Origin: Vicinamibacteria bacterium
GTDB lineage: Bacteria > Acidobacteriota > Vicinamibacteria > Fen-336 > JAGNNV01
DNA length: 37,247 nt
NCBI GenBank assembly: GCA_019694155.1
Contig: JAIBCN010000207.1
Coordinates: forward strand, 1-37,247
Reading direction: 5' to 3'
Under the pieces are notes generated by a model. It saw only the letters and a program-made list of their open reading frames with translations, was not told the origin of the DNA and did not search any database. This document shows, piece after piece, positions 8,945 through 17,195 of the stretch; the stretch's first letter is position 1, and each line of letters begins with the position of its first letter. A program made the translations under genes and the position numbers.

Positions 8945-10593
8945 TGCGCGCGCGCACTGCGTTCGCCGTGGCCGCAGCGAGCCTGGTCGGACTCGGCCTG
9001 ATCTCGGGCCCGCCCTCACGGGTACACGCTCAGACCGAGCGCTACGACTGGCTCATCCGGAACGGCACGGTCATCGACGGCACGGGCGCGCCACGGCGGC
9101 GTGCCGACGTCGCGATCCGCGGCGACCGGATCGTGGCGGTGGCCCCGGGCCTCGACTCCTCCCGCGCCGAGCGCGTGCTGGATGCCACGGGCCACATCGT
9201 GGCGCCGGGATTCATCGACAACCACGCGCACCTCGTGACCCTCGAGAAATACCCGCACGCCGAGAACTTCCTGCGTCAGGGCATCACGACGATCATGGCC
9301 TCGCTGCACTCGCAGGATCAGCCCTGGCCGATGGAGGACTATCGCGCCCGCGTCCGCATGGCGCCGAACGTTGGGCTCTTCGCCGGGCACACCTGGACGC
9401 GCAAGCGGGTGATGGAGCTCGCGAACCGAGCGGCGACGTCCGAAGAACTCGCCGGCATGAAGGCCATGGTCGAGGCGACGATGAAGAGGGGTGGAGCGCT
9501 CGGCCTCGCCACTGGTCTCGAGTACGTTCCTGCGAGCTTCGCCCCGATCGAGGAAGTCATCGCTCTCACGAAAGTCACGGCGCCGTACGGCGGCTTCTAC
9601 GTGACCCACATGAAGGATGAAGGGCCGGGGCTTCTCGATTCGGTGCGCGACGCGATTCGCGTGGGTCGCGAGGCGGGTGTGCCCGTGCTCATCAATCACC
9701 ACAAGGCCACGGGCGCCGCGCAGTTCGGATGGACCGCGAAGTCGATCGCCCTCATCGAGGCCGCGAACGCCGAAGGGTTGCGCGTCGCGCACGACCTCTA
9801 TCCCTACACCGCTTTCTCGACCTATTCGGACCTGATGTTTCCTGCGTGGGCGCTCGCGGACGGCAAAGAGGCGTTCGCGCGCCGCGTCGCCGATGCTTCC
9901 ACCCGCGCGCGCCTTGTCACGGAAATGCTTCGCATCTTCCCCCAGCAGGCGGGCGCTACACCCGCGAGCATCCAATTCCGCGACGTTGACTTCGATCCCG
10001 CGCTCAGCGGAAAGACGCTCGAGGACTACCTGAGGTCGAAGGGACGCGCGACCACCATTCCCGAGGCCGTGGAGGCTCTGATCGAGCTGCAGCTGCGCGG
10101 GGGCTTCATCGGCATCTTCCACGCCATGGACGAGGCCGACGTGGAGGGCGTGATGCGGCACCCGCTCTCGATGTTCGAGACGGACGGCGATCTGGTCGAG
10201 CTCGGCACGGGTTTTCCCCATCCCCGGAGCCTCGGCTCCTTCCCGCGTGTCCTCGGGCGCTATGTCCGCGAGCGCCGCGTGCTGACCCTCGAACAGGCGG
10301 TGCGGAAGATGACCGGGCAGACCGCGGACTGGTGGGGACAGCGCGAGCGCGGGCGCCTCGCCCCCGGAGCCTTCGCCGATGTGGTTGTGTTCGACGCCGA
10401 TCGCGTGGCCGATCGGGCGACGTACGGCGACCCGCATCACTTTCCCGAGGGGATTCGTGACGTGATCGTGAACGGAACGCCCGTCATCCGAAATGGGGCG
10501 CTCACCGAGGCCCTGCCGGGCCGGTTTCTCGATCGTCCCGAGGCATCTCCGACGAGTCAGAGGCCCGCAGGCGCGGTCAGGCGGACGCCATGA
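8941..10593 (+). CDS. Exported D-aminoacylase-like amidohydrolase
   Basis: 550 residues. Two in-frame ATGs stand side by side (8941, 8944); the first overlaps the upstream stop as ATGA, showing translational coupling. Signal peptide to about residue 31 (...SGPPSRVHAQ). The fold follows the N-acyl-D-amino-acid deacylase family: N-terminal VIDGTGAPRRRADVAI, metal-binding NHAH (His95, His97), HMKDEG and INHHKATG metal histidines, and the C-terminal RLAPGAFADVVVFD strand. The segment that in the Alcaligenes D-aminoacylase supplies the bridging Cys reads MASLHSQD here, so the Cys ligand is absent. The family removes acyl groups from N-acyl-D-amino acids; the exact substrate cannot be read from sequence. 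A paralogous domain lies at 12569-15193. Confidence 0.88.
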   Translation: MMRARTAFAVAAASLVGLGLISGPPSRVHAQTERYDWLIRNGTVIDGTGAPRRRADVAIRGDRIVAVAPGLDSSRAERVLDATGHIVAPGFIDNHAHLVTLEKYPHAENFLRQGITTIMASLHSQDQPWPMEDYRARVRMAPNVGLFAGHTWTRKRVMELANRAATSEELAGMKAMVEATMKRGGALGLATGLEYVPASFAPIEEVIALTKVTAPYGGFYVTHMKDEGPGLLDSVRDAIRVGREAGVPVLINHHKATGAAQFGWTAKSIALIEAANAEGLRVAHDLYPYTAFSTYSDLMFPAWALADGKEAFARRVADASTRARLVTEMLRIFPQQAGATPASIQFRDVDFDPALSGKTLEDYLRSKGRATTIPEAVEALIELQLRGGFIGIFHAMDEADVEGVMRHPLSMFETDGDLVELGTGFPHPRSLGSFPRVLGRYVRERRVLTLEQAVRKMTGQTADWWGQRERGRLAPGAFADVVVFDADRVADRATYGDPHHFPEGIRDVIVNGTPVIRNGALTEALPGRFLDRPEASPTSQRPAGAVRRTP

Positions 10594-11096
10594 CAGGCTC
10601 CCTCCGTCGAGGGCTGCTGCTGGTCACTCGGGGTTTTCTGGGTCTCGCGTTCGCTCCCTTCCTCCTGTGGCTCGCCTGGCTGTCCGCGAAAGAGAGCGTC
10701 GTCGAGCAGGCTCGCCTGTCACGCCTCTCTCGGGAGGCGCGGCAGGTGGCTGGCGTCATCGAGCGGATCGATGTGGAGAAGCGCCGGCCGAGCCTCACCG
10801 ACGGCGGCGAGGATCGCACGCGATGGGAGTACTGGCGCATCGCGACCGTGAGGCACAGTTACGGAGGGCGAGATTACCCATCGAGCCTGACCTTCCGCCT
10901 GACCGGGCCTCAGGAACAGCTTCGGGTCGGTGACTCGATACCGTTGCTGGTGCTGCCTGACGTCCCCGAGAAGCCCTACGCGCCCGGCACGGTCGCCGGC
11001 TCATGGATCGCCGTATTCGTGCAGCCGGTCCTCCTGCTCGGGGTTGCCGCTCTGTGCGCTTTCGGCGCCTTTCGTCGCGACCTCTGGCGGGGCTAG
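10590..11096 (+). CDS. Two-TM membrane protein, DUF3592-like
   Basis: 168 residues, start ATG overlapping the upstream stop (ATGA). A first membrane span (about residues 12-30) and a second (about 133-158) flank an extracytoplasmic domain of about 100 residues with beta-strand pattern (EYWRIATVRHSYGGRDYPSS; DSIPLLVLPDVP). This layout and the short strand motifs resemble DUF3592 proteins, whose function is unknown. As the last gene of the four-gene hydrolase operon it may be an accessory membrane subunit, but nothing in the sequence shows this. It is convergent with the gene ending at 11121, 24 bases away. Confidence 0.75.
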   Translation: MTGSLRRGLLLVTRGFLGLAFAPFLLWLAWLSAKESVVEQARLSRLSREARQVAGVIERIDVEKRRPSLTDGGEDRTRWEYWRIATVRHSYGGRDYPSSLTFRLTGPQEQLRVGDSIPLLVLPDVPEKPYAPGTVAGSWIAVFVQPVLLLGVAALCAFGAFRRDLWRG

Positions 11097-11120
11097 CAGT
11101 TCGCGCCTGAAAGGACGCGG

Positions 11121-12445
11121 CTAAGAGGCGTCGAGTTCCAGGAGGGTGGCGAGCAGGACGTCCGCGCCAAGGGCGATCTCGTTCCAGCGCGAGAGTTCAC
11201 GCGGCGAGTGGGAGATGCCGGAGACGCTCGGTACGAAGATCATGCCCATGGGCCCGAGGGTGGCCATCGCCTGTGCGTCGTGTCCGGCACCGCTCGGGAG
11301 CCGCATGGTCCTGAGTGACAACCTGGCCGCGGCCCTCTCGATCGCGGCTTGAACGGAGGCGGTGGCGCTTGCGCCTTCATGCCGGCTCGTGAAGATCACC
11401 TCGATCTCGGTGTTCGTGGCCCTGGCGATGTCCACGCAGTGCTGCTTCAAGGCGGCGCCGAGGCGCGCGACCTTCGCGCCATCGAGATCGCGGAACTCCA
11501 CCGTGAACTCCACATCGCCCGGCACGACGTTCGGCGCGTTGGGCTTGATGGTCATTTGCCCGACCGTTCCCACTTGCGCGCCGGGCTCGCCGGTCGCGAT
11601 CTGTTGAACCGCCAGCACGACCTGCGAGGCGGCCACGAGCGCGTCCCGCCGCTCGGCCATGGGTGTGGTGCCCGCGTGATTCGCGAAGCCGCGCACCCGC
11701 ACGTCATAGTCGTCGATGGTGACAATGCCCTCGACCACCCCGATGGGGATCCCCGCGCGGTCGAGCCTGCCGCCCTGCTCGATGTGGAGTTCGAGGTAGG
11801 CGTGGAACGATGCGGGCGCGCGCCGCGCCTCCGCGATCCGCTCGGCGTCGCCGCCCAGTTTCTTCATGGCTGCCCGCTTGCTGACGCCGTTCTGAACCCG
11901 ATCGAACTCGCCCTTCTCGATGAGGCCCGCGGCCATTCGGCTGCCGTGCAGCCCGCTCCCGTAGTTCGACTCCTCGGCCGCCCACACCACGAGTTCCAGC
12001 GGATGCCGGGTCTTGACGCCCCGTTCATTGAGGGTCGCCATCACTTCGAGCGCGGACATCGAGCCAACGTCGCCGTCGAAATTCCCTCCGCCACGCACCG
12101 AGTCGATGTGCGACCCGAAGAGGAGGGGCTTCAATCCCGGGACCGTGCCGGGTCGAAGCGCCGAGACATTCCGGCGGCATCCACTGCCGGCTCGAGGCCG
12201 ATGGCGCGCATCTCGCGCTCCAGCCACGCGTGCGCCTCCACGTCCGCGTCCGAGAAACCGGTGCGGCTCACGCCGTCCGCGAAGGTGCCGCCCGCCGGCC
12301 GGCCGAACACGCTCAGGCCCTCGAGGCGCTTTCGCAGGCGCTCGGCGTTGACGCGCAGCGGTGCTGACGGGGCCTGCGCGAAGGAAGGCAGGGAAGGCGC
12401 GAGGGCGAGGAGGGCGAGACCCTCGGAGAATCGGCGGCGGTTCAT
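11121..12445 (-). pseudogene. Tat-exported M20 carbamoylase/allantoate amidohydrolase-type enzyme, frameshifted
   Basis: Two frames together make one M20-family Zn hydrolase (N-carbamoyl-L-amino acid / allantoate amidohydrolase group). The N-terminal frame starts at ATG 12443-12445 with a twin-arginine signal (MNRRRFSEGLALLALAPSL) and runs to a stop near 12137. The rest is in another frame: GSHIDSV, GGNFDGD, AAEESNYG, LHIEQGG and ISHSPRE, the usual metal and catalytic residues, all present. The two parts join cleanly at VDAAG|NVSALRPG near 12168-12173 (plus-strand CATTCC) if one base is restored, for example a third G giving GGGAATG. Either a recent inactivating deletion or a homopolymer sequencing error. 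Without correction the product would be a truncated peptide of about 100 residues. Divergent from the fusion gene at 12569. Confidence 0.85.
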
Positions 12446-12568
12446 TCGTGGATTGTACGGGGGGCCGGGAGAGGCGGAACACCGCGCGCCCCCTGCTTCA
12501 CCACGGCCCGTCCTCGCGCCTTGAATCGTGCCTTGAACAGAGGCCCTGCCGCGGTGTACGGTCCGCCC

Positions 12569-15193
12569 ATGCGCGCCCTCCCGACCCTGATCTTCACTGG
12601 CCTCGCCGTCTGCGCGACCGCCGCCGATGTTCCCTACGACGTCATCATCAGGGGAGGCACGGTCTACGACGGAACGGGCGGCCCCCCCCGACGGGCCGAC
12701 CTGGCCATCCGCGGCGACCGCATCGCCGCCATCGGCCCGCTCACCTGGGCTTCGGCGCGCACCGTCATCGACGCCGCCGGCCTGGCCGTCGCGCCCGGCT
12801 TCATCAACATGCTGTCGCACTCCGAGACGTCCCTCATCGCCGATTCGCGTTCCCAGGGCGAGGTCCGCCAGGGCGTCACCACGCAGATCTTCGGAGAGAG
12901 CTCGATGGGGCCGCTGTCGCCGGCCATGAAGGCGTACCGGGCGCAGCGCATGGGCGACTTCAAGTACGAGATGCCCTGGACGACGCTCGGCGAGTACCTT
13001 CAGCATCTCGAGAGCCGTGGGATCAGCCAGAACGTGGCGTCCTTCGTGAGCGCGGCCACCGTGCGCGAGCACGTGATCGGTTTCGAGAATCGCGAGCCTG
13101 CGAAGGACGAGCTCGAGAAGATGAAGGAACTGGTGCGGGTGGCGATGGAGGAGGGCGCGCTCGGCGTGACCTCCGCGCTCATCTACACGCCGGCTCAGTA
13201 CGCCAGGACCGATGAGCTCATCGAGTTGTCGAAGGTGGCCTCGCGCTACCAGGGCAGGTTCATCGCGCATATGCGCAGCGAGGGTGACCGGCTTCTCGAA
13301 GCCGTCGACGAGATGATCCAGATCGCGAGGGAGGCCTCGGTTCCCGTCGAGATCTACCATCTCAAGGCCGCGGGCAAATCGAACTGGGGGAAGCTCGACG
13401 CGGTGATCGCCAAAGTGGAGGCGGCGCGCAAGGCGGGTGTGAAGATCACTGCGGACATGTACACCTACACCGCGGGCGCCACCGGGTTCGATGCCTGCAT
13501 GCCGCCCTGGGCGCTCGAGGGCGGCTACGACGCGCTTTTCCAGCGACTCGCCGATCCTCCGACCCGTCAGCGCATCAAGGGTGAGATGACACGCTCGGCC
13601 ACGGCCTGGGAGAACCTGTGTTTCGCCGCCGGAACCACCGACAACGTTCTCCTCGTGGGTTTCCGAAACGACGCGCTCAAGCCGCTCACCGGCAAGACCC
13701 TGACGGAAGTGGCGAAGGCGCGAGGTCAGGAGTGGCCGGAGACGGTCATGGACCTGGTGCGCGAGGATCGCTCCCGGGTGGGCGTCGTCTATTTCCTGAT
13801 GTCCGAAGACAACGTGCGGAAGCAGATCAGGCTCCCCTGGGTTTCCTTCGGATCGGATGCCGCGTCGATGGCCACGGAAGGAGTGTTCCTGCGGTCGTCC
13901 ACGCATCCGCGCGCCTACGGCAACTTCACGCGTCTCCTCGGCAGGTACGTGCGCGAGGAGAAGCTCATCACTCTGCAGGAGGCGGTGAGGAAGCTCGCGG
14001 CGCTTCCCGCCGAGACACTCGGTCTCGACCGTCGCGGCCTTCTCAAGGAGGGAATGTTCGCGGACGTGGTGGTGTTCGATCCCGCCACGGTGAGCGACCG
14101 GGCGACGTTCGAAAAGCCTCACCAGTACTCCACAGGAATGAGGCACGTGCTCGTGAACGGTGTCCCCGTCCTCAAGGACGGCGAACCCACGGACGCGACG
14201 CCGGGCCGCGCCGTCTATGGCCCGGGACGCGTGACCGCGACGAAGGTCGCCCCCGCGGGCGATTCGGGGGTCGATGGTCTGGCTCGGGAGATCGAGAGGC
14301 TGTCGCGGGGGTCGGGCGGAGTCGTGGGCGTCTCGGCCCTCCATCTCGAGACCAGGCGCCGCGTGTCGCTCCGCGGCGGAGAACGCTTCCCGATGGCGAG
14401 TTCTTACAAGGTGCCGATCGCCGTCGAGCTCCTGCGACGCGTGGATGCGGGCGAGGTGTCTCTCGACACCATGGTGACGCTGAAGCCAGGAGACCTGCAC
14501 CCCGGCAGCGGCACCCTGGGGGATCTGTTCAACAAACCCGGCGTGTCCTTGTCGGTGCGCAATCTCCTGGAGCTGATGCTGCTCATCAGCGACAACTCGG
14601 CGACGGATCTCGTCCTGGAGCGCGCGGGCGGGGGCGCGGCGGTCACCGCCCGGATGAAGGCGCTCGGCCTCGAGGGCATCAACGTGAGCCGTCCCACTGT
14701 GAACCTCATCGCCGACTGGGCGGGTCTCAAGAACCTGCCGCCTTTGAGCGAATGGTCACCAGCGTTGTGGGGTCCGCTCTTCGAAGCCGTGCCGGAGGGC
14801 GAGGTCAAAGCGGCCGCGGCCGCGTTCGACAAAGACCCTCGCGATACCGCGACCCCCGAGGCCATGGTGGACCTGCTCGCGATGATCCATCACAAGTCGC
14901 TGCATCAGCCGGAGACCGCGGAGTTGCTTATCGACATCATGCGCCGCTGCCAGACCGGGGAGCATCGCCTGAAGGGACTGCTCCCGGACGGCGCCATCGT
15001 CGCGCACAAGACAGGAACGATCGGCGGCACCACGAACGATGTGGGCATCCTGACCCTGCCGCAAGGCGCCGGCCACGTCGCGATCTCGGTGTTCGTGAAG
15101 GAGTCGACGCAGCCGGTTGCCGACCGCGAGCGGGTGATCGCGCAGATCGCCCGCGCCGTCCACGACTTCTTCCTGTTCCGGCCGCAGTCGTAA
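12569..15193 (+). CDS. Fusion of D-aminoacylase-like amidohydrolase and class A beta-lactamase
   Basis: 874 residues; I start at ATG 12569 because it begins a signal peptide (MRALPTLIFTGLAVCATAAD). The open frame extends 16 codons upstream. Residues about 22-560 are an N-acyl-D-amino-acid deacylase-like amidohydrolase: IIRGGTVYDGTGGPPRRADL, HMRSEGD, EIYHLKAAGK, FGSDAAS. The usual DxHxH reads NMLSH, so the first metal His is Leu, and the Cys bridging ligand is replaced in GESSMGP. Residues about 575-874 are a class A beta-lactamase: S611-S-Y-K614, S674-D-N676, DPRDTATP and K814-T-G816. The omega-loop ExxxN (Ambler Glu166/Asn170) is not evident; the aligned stretch reads GEVKAAAAAFDK. The lactamase domain may therefore be an acyl-enzyme former or peptidase rather than an efficient beta-lactamase. 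No neighbour overlaps it. Confidence 0.9.
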   Translation: MRALPTLIFTGLAVCATAADVPYDVIIRGGTVYDGTGGPPRRADLAIRGDRIAAIGPLTWASARTVIDAAGLAVAPGFINMLSHSETSLIADSRSQGEVRQGVTTQIFGESSMGPLSPAMKAYRAQRMGDFKYEMPWTTLGEYLQHLESRGISQNVASFVSAATVREHVIGFENREPAKDELEKMKELVRVAMEEGALGVTSALIYTPAQYARTDELIELSKVASRYQGRFIAHMRSEGDRLLEAVDEMIQIAREASVPVEIYHLKAAGKSNWGKLDAVIAKVEAARKAGVKITADMYTYTAGATGFDACMPPWALEGGYDALFQRLADPPTRQRIKGEMTRSATAWENLCFAAGTTDNVLLVGFRNDALKPLTGKTLTEVAKARGQEWPETVMDLVREDRSRVGVVYFLMSEDNVRKQIRLPWVSFGSDAASMATEGVFLRSSTHPRAYGNFTRLLGRYVREEKLITLQEAVRKLAALPAETLGLDRRGLLKEGMFADVVVFDPATVSDRATFEKPHQYSTGMRHVLVNGVPVLKDGEPTDATPGRAVYGPGRVTATKVAPAGDSGVDGLAREIERLSRGSGGVVGVSALHLETRRRVSLRGGERFPMASSYKVPIAVELLRRVDAGEVSLDTMVTLKPGDLHPGSGTLGDLFNKPGVSLSVRNLLELMLLISDNSATDLVLERAGGGAAVTARMKALGLEGINVSRPTVNLIADWAGLKNLPPLSEWSPALWGPLFEAVPEGEVKAAAAAFDKDPRDTATPEAMVDLLAMIHHKSLHQPETAELLIDIMRRCQTGEHRLKGLLPDGAIVAHKTGTIGGTTNDVGILTLPQGAGHVAISVFVKESTQPVADRERVIAQIARAVHDFFLFRPQS

Positions 15194-15239
15194 CCGCGTC
15201 TTCGCTCCCGCGCCGCCCGTAGCCGGCCGGAGTCCGGTC

Positions 15240-15875
15240 TCAGGTTCTCCTTCCGGCCAGGGTGGCGGCCAGGAGACCGAAGAACATCCCTACGATGACC
15301 GTGAAGCCCATCCACAGGGTGAGTTGTGGGAAGACGCCGATGAGCAGCCACTTCACGAAAGGGGTCACCGCCGGAAAGTTCGGAGGCGGGACATCGTAGT
15401 GCGTGCCCCAGTTTCCAAGAATCGCCGCCAGCATGACGAGGATGACGGGCACGCGCGCGGCGAGGCCGTAGGCCCAGAGCATGCGCGCCAGGGACGGCCA
15501 TGCGGGCCGGGCGATGAGGATGGCGAAGAGGAAAACGACGCAGGTGATGACGATCCCCTGAAGAGCCGGCGGCGGAGGGCCGAGGCTTCCGGCCACGAGC
15601 GGCGCCGCGAACGCGGCGATCACGAGAGCAAAGGCCTTGCCGGGATTCTGAGGCCGGTCGCCCGAGGCCCGGAGCCTGAGCGCGAAGTGGACGCCGAAGA
15701 CGGGCACGAGCCAGACGATGCCGATGAGGGCGCCGGCTCCGCCGCCCTCGCGGGAGAAGAAGCGGGGCGAGAGATTGAGCAACTCGCCGAACAGGCGGAC
15801 GAGGGTGATGGCCAGCGTGATGGTGGCGGGGATGGTGATCCACTGCCGGATGGGCAGGGCTTTGGTGTCGTTCAT
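15240..15875 (-). CDS. Multi-spanning membrane protein of unknown function
   Basis: 211 residues from the ATG at 15873-15875 (MNDTKALPIRQW), chosen because GAGGA sits eight bases upstream; an in-frame ATG five codons earlier (15890) is possible. About six hydrophobic segments are visible: residues near 12-32, 48-68, 82-102, 108-128, 138-156 and 172-205. Loops are short. I recognise no family motif or catalytic residue. It is convergent with the D-aminoacylase/beta-lactamase gene and stands alone. Confidence 0.75.
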   Translation of the reverse strand: MNDTKALPIRQWITIPATITLAITLVRLFGELLNLSPRFFSREGGGAGALIGIVWLVPVFGVHFALRLRASGDRPQNPGKAFALVIAAFAAPLVAGSLGPPPPALQGIVITCVVFLFAILIARPAWPSLARMLWAYGLAARVPVILVMLAAILGNWGTHYDVPPPNFPAVTPFVKWLLIGVFPQLTLWMGFTVIVGMFFGLLAATLAGRRT

Positions 15876-16072
15876 TCGTGTCTTCCTCATGGCCCGCGGT
15901 GCGTGCGGCCCGGCGCTTTGTGGTGAGAGTTTAGGGCGCGCCCCATCGCGGCGTCTCAGATCGGGCCGTGTGATCTCGCCCACCCACGAAAGCCTCGGGC
16001 GGGAGAGCGGGCACCTAAGCTGTCATCGGTCTCGCTGTGTCAGTCAAATCTCCTAACTATGAGGCTCTTGTC

Positions 16073-17059
16073 ATGAAATCTGTTCGGTCCTTGCTCCTTC
16101 TTTCCGCCCTTCTGGTGGGCGCCTGCTCATCGGCTCCGAGCGCTCCCTCCGCGGTTCCAGCGACGCTGTCCAACGGAGGAGGCGACGGAGCCGTGTCGTC
16201 GCAGGCGATCACCATCGAGCGGATGCGGCTCCGCCGGGTGGGGGGCAATGACATTGTCACGGGTCTGGCCACGGGCCAGGTGATCGATGCGCCCGTCAAT
16301 GTGGATCTGGACATCTGGGCCGAGATCCGGCGCCAGGAGAGCGACCGCGCGCGCCTCGTCGTCGATTGGGGCAATGGGAATGTCGATTCGTCGGGGTGCG
16401 GCGCCTGTCGTCTGGTGAATCGCTACACCCGCGACGGACGGTACACGGTGGTCGCGCGTGTGCTGGATCTCGACGGCGCCCCCGGGAGCAACACGATCCT
16501 GTCCGCAACCGTGACCCTGAACGTGTACGACTTCGACCGTTTCGAGCCGATCGTCTTCAACCAGGTCTCGGCGCCCGATGCGGCCTACCTCTCAGGCACA
16601 ACGAAGATAGATTTTTCCGCCCTGCCGAACGCGACTCCGGTGTCGTCGATCTCGAACGGAGCCCTCACCGTCAGTTTCTCCGGTGGTGTTTCTTTCGTGA
16701 AGGGCAGTGTTCCTGGAGGCGGATGGGGCACGTGGTCGGCGCCTCCCTTCTCCGAGTCGGCGACCCCGGCGATCCTGTACGACTACGCCGCGTCCGGCGG
16801 GACCCTGACCCTCTCTGCTCCGGTTTCGACCTTCGGGTTCGAACTCGAGCCCAATCCGTTCAGCCTCCAGGCCTTCACCGTCCAGTTCCTGATCATGTCT
16901 GGATCGCGGGTGGTTGGCCAGATTCCGCTGGTCGTCAATGGGAGTTCGGGCGCTCGTCTGTTTGCCGCGTCGGTGTCCGGAGCCAGGTTCGACAAGATCG
17001 TCATCGTCGGACCGGGGCCGATCGGATTCGGGATCGCCCAGGTGCGTTACCGGCCGTAG
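16073..17059 (+). CDS. Lipoprotein with PKD-like domain
   Basis: 328 residues. The ATG at 16073 has GAGG eight bases upstream and begins a lipoprotein signal, MKSVRSLLLLSALLVGACSS, with the lipidated Cys at residue 19. Residues about 45-155 form a PKD/Ig-like beta-sandwich: VVDWGNGNVD, then YTRDGRYTVVARVLDLDG, the classic PKD strand pattern. Residues about 160-328 are a second all-beta domain (FGFELEPNPFSLQAFTV; GARLFAASVSGARFDKIVI) resembling secreted carbohydrate- or surface-binding modules. No catalytic motif is seen. Probably a lipid-anchored surface protein. It is followed by a strong hairpin terminator. Confidence 0.8.
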   Translation: MKSVRSLLLLSALLVGACSSAPSAPSAVPATLSNGGGDGAVSSQAITIERMRLRRVGGNDIVTGLATGQVIDAPVNVDLDIWAEIRRQESDRARLVVDWGNGNVDSSGCGACRLVNRYTRDGRYTVVARVLDLDGAPGSNTILSATVTLNVYDFDRFEPIVFNQVSAPDAAYLSGTTKIDFSALPNATPVSSISNGALTVSFSGGVSFVKGSVPGGGWGTWSAPPFSESATPAILYDYAASGGTLTLSAPVSTFGFELEPNPFSLQAFTVQFLIMSGSRVVGQIPLVVNGSSGARLFAASVSGARFDKIVIVGPGPIGFGIAQVRYRP

Positions 17060-17076
17060 CTCTTCTCCGTTCCAGG

Positions 17077-17115
17077 GAGAGCGCGCCGCCAGATCAAGGG
17101 CGCGCTCTCTTTCTT
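17077..17115 (+). terminator. Rho-independent terminator after the PKD lipoprotein gene
   Basis: GAGAGCGCGCC (17077-17087) and GGCGCGCTCTC (17099-17109) form a perfect 11-base-pair stem with an 11-base loop, followed by TTTCTTC. It starts 17 bases after the stop codon and separates the lipoprotein gene from the promoter region of the next gene. Confidence 0.9.
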
Positions 17116-17138
17116 CAGGCGGCAGCATCGTGCCCTGG

Positions 17139-17165
17139 ATTATACATAGAACATTTATGTATAAT
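17139..17165 (+). promoter_or_regulatory. Perfect palindromic operator overlapping a TATAAT -10 box
   Basis: ATTATACATA (17139-17148) and TATGTATAAT (17156-17165) are exact reverse complements separated by GAACATT. The right arm contains a consensus -10 hexamer TATAAT (17160-17165); no good -35 is seen at the expected distance (17137-17142 is GGATTA). The site is strikingly AT-rich against its surroundings. A repressor bound here would cover the promoter of the beta-lactamase-fold gene at 17192. It contains TACA and TGTA half-sites, but their spacing is unlike that of the BlaI/MecI operators I know. Confidence 0.75.
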
Positions 17166-17171
17166 GCTGCC

Positions 17172-17195
17172 ATGTACAGAGCGTCAGGGAAATGA
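17172..17195 (+). CDS. Possible seven-codon leader ORF
   Basis: ATG at 17172 encodes MYRASGK and stops with TGA at 17193-17195, overlapping the ATG of the next gene as ATGA. The -10 box TATAAT ends seven bases before this ATG, so transcription would begin at or next to it and the mRNA would be nearly leaderless. It may couple translation into the downstream gene, or be chance. No separate ribosome site is visible for it. Confidence 0.3.
   Translation: MYRASGK

Noticed and set aside
12517..12560. TTGAAC ... TGTACG as a promoter for the class A fusion gene
   Set aside because: The -10 match is poor and would put the transcription start at the ATG; the adjacent short direct repeat (GCCTTGAA twice) is too short to support a site.
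12131..14500. A long minus-strand frame continuous with the start of the M20 gene
   Set aside because: Only its last 105 codons (from 12445) are real; the upstream part is antisense to the D-aminoacylase/beta-lactamase fusion.
15194..15239. Possible bidirectional terminator between convergent genes
   Set aside because: GCCGGCCGGAGTCCGG can fold only weakly and has no T-run on either side.
17139..17165. BlaI/MecI-type operator upstream of a beta-lactamase-fold gene
   Set aside because: TACA and TGTA half-sites exist, but 11 bases apart, unlike the closely spaced known sites, and no blaI/blaR gene is in the window. Kept only as an operator for an unknown regulator.
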